Below, one piece after another: positions 19,881-20,077 of a DNA stretch of 20,077 nt (positions within the stretch are counted from its first letter, which is position 1; every line of letters begins with the position of its first letter). Below the pieces are notes generated by a model. That model did not search any database. It was given only the letters and a program-made list of their open reading frames with translations, and was not told the DNA's origin. A program made the position numbers and the translations under genes. Source of the stretch: Didymodactylos carnosus. Taxonomy: Eukaryota > Rotifera > Eurotatoria > Philodinida > Philodinidae. The stretch is taken from NCBI GenBank assembly GCA_905250885.1, contig CAJNOQ010003503.1, positions 1 to 20,077 of the forward strand, written 5' to 3'.

Positions 19881-20077
19881 CAGAACTTTTCACAAGCGGA
19901 AGCAACTTTTGAAAAAATTCCAGAGATCGGATTTTCAGAGGATCTTTGGAAAATCAGCTCCGTTCTCAGAAAACTAACATACAATGTTAGTAATCCTTTT
20001 GCATGCGTAGATAGCTCGGACGTTACTCTACAAAATTATGCAAGTCCCGGCTCTCTAGCTATCGTCGTTCGGGCAGG

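Larger units (their letters stand above)
18499..20077. other. 3' flank of the lectin-kringle gene, no further gene seen
   Basis: After the TAA at 18496-18498 no AATAAA follows closely; ATTAAA in gaatattaaaag near 18543 is a possible polyadenylation signal. The minus-strand frame 18789-19073 has no recognisable domain. Two repeat features listed separately lie at 19139-19290 and 19806-19880. Confidence 0.4.

Overview
The window looks like nuclear DNA of a small invertebrate. It is strongly AT-rich, its protein-coding genes are cut by very short GT-AG introns (most 53-65 bp), and they encode animal-type domains (neuronal calcium sensor EF-hands, a kringle). Tiny introns, sparse genes and many decayed repeats fit a bdelloid rotifer such as Adineta or Rotaria. 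That assignment is inference from style, not from a diagnostic sequence. No rRNA, tRNA, CRISPR array or bacterial operon structure was seen.

Three genes can be supported. (1) On the minus strand, 4378-5399, a seven-exon neuronal calcium sensor (NCS/recoverin-like) gene encodes 172 residues. Two of its exons are only 20 and 22 nt, and an AATAAA lies just after the stop. (2) On the plus strand, 9411-9998, an uninterrupted reading frame encodes a three-pass membrane protein of unknown family. (3) On the plus strand, 13142-18498, four exons encode a jacalin-like lectin domain followed by a kringle-like domain with all six cysteines but a short loop. Its first exon, which would carry the start codon, was not found.

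The rest is mainly repeat-derived. At least seven long inverted repeats (potential hairpins) lie at about 2102-2401, 2480-3047, 6316-7762, 10861-11769, 13828-14256, 17021-17597 and 17570-18135. The 6316-7762 element is built partly of a diverged tandem unit of about 176 bp that continues for another copy outside the hairpin. A 730-bp element at 15266-15995 has hAT-like TAGGGATG termini and many GTTACT/AGTAAC subterminal motifs. Three hairpins and the hAT-like element sit inside introns of the lectin-kringle gene; its largest intron is 3745 bp against a local norm near 60 bp.

The three genes show no sign of a shared pathway: one is an intracellular calcium sensor, one a membrane protein, one probably a secreted or surface carbohydrate-binding protein. 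The most distinctive features are the jacalin-kringle architecture, and the density of foldback repeats, which could give long double-stranded RNA if transcribed.
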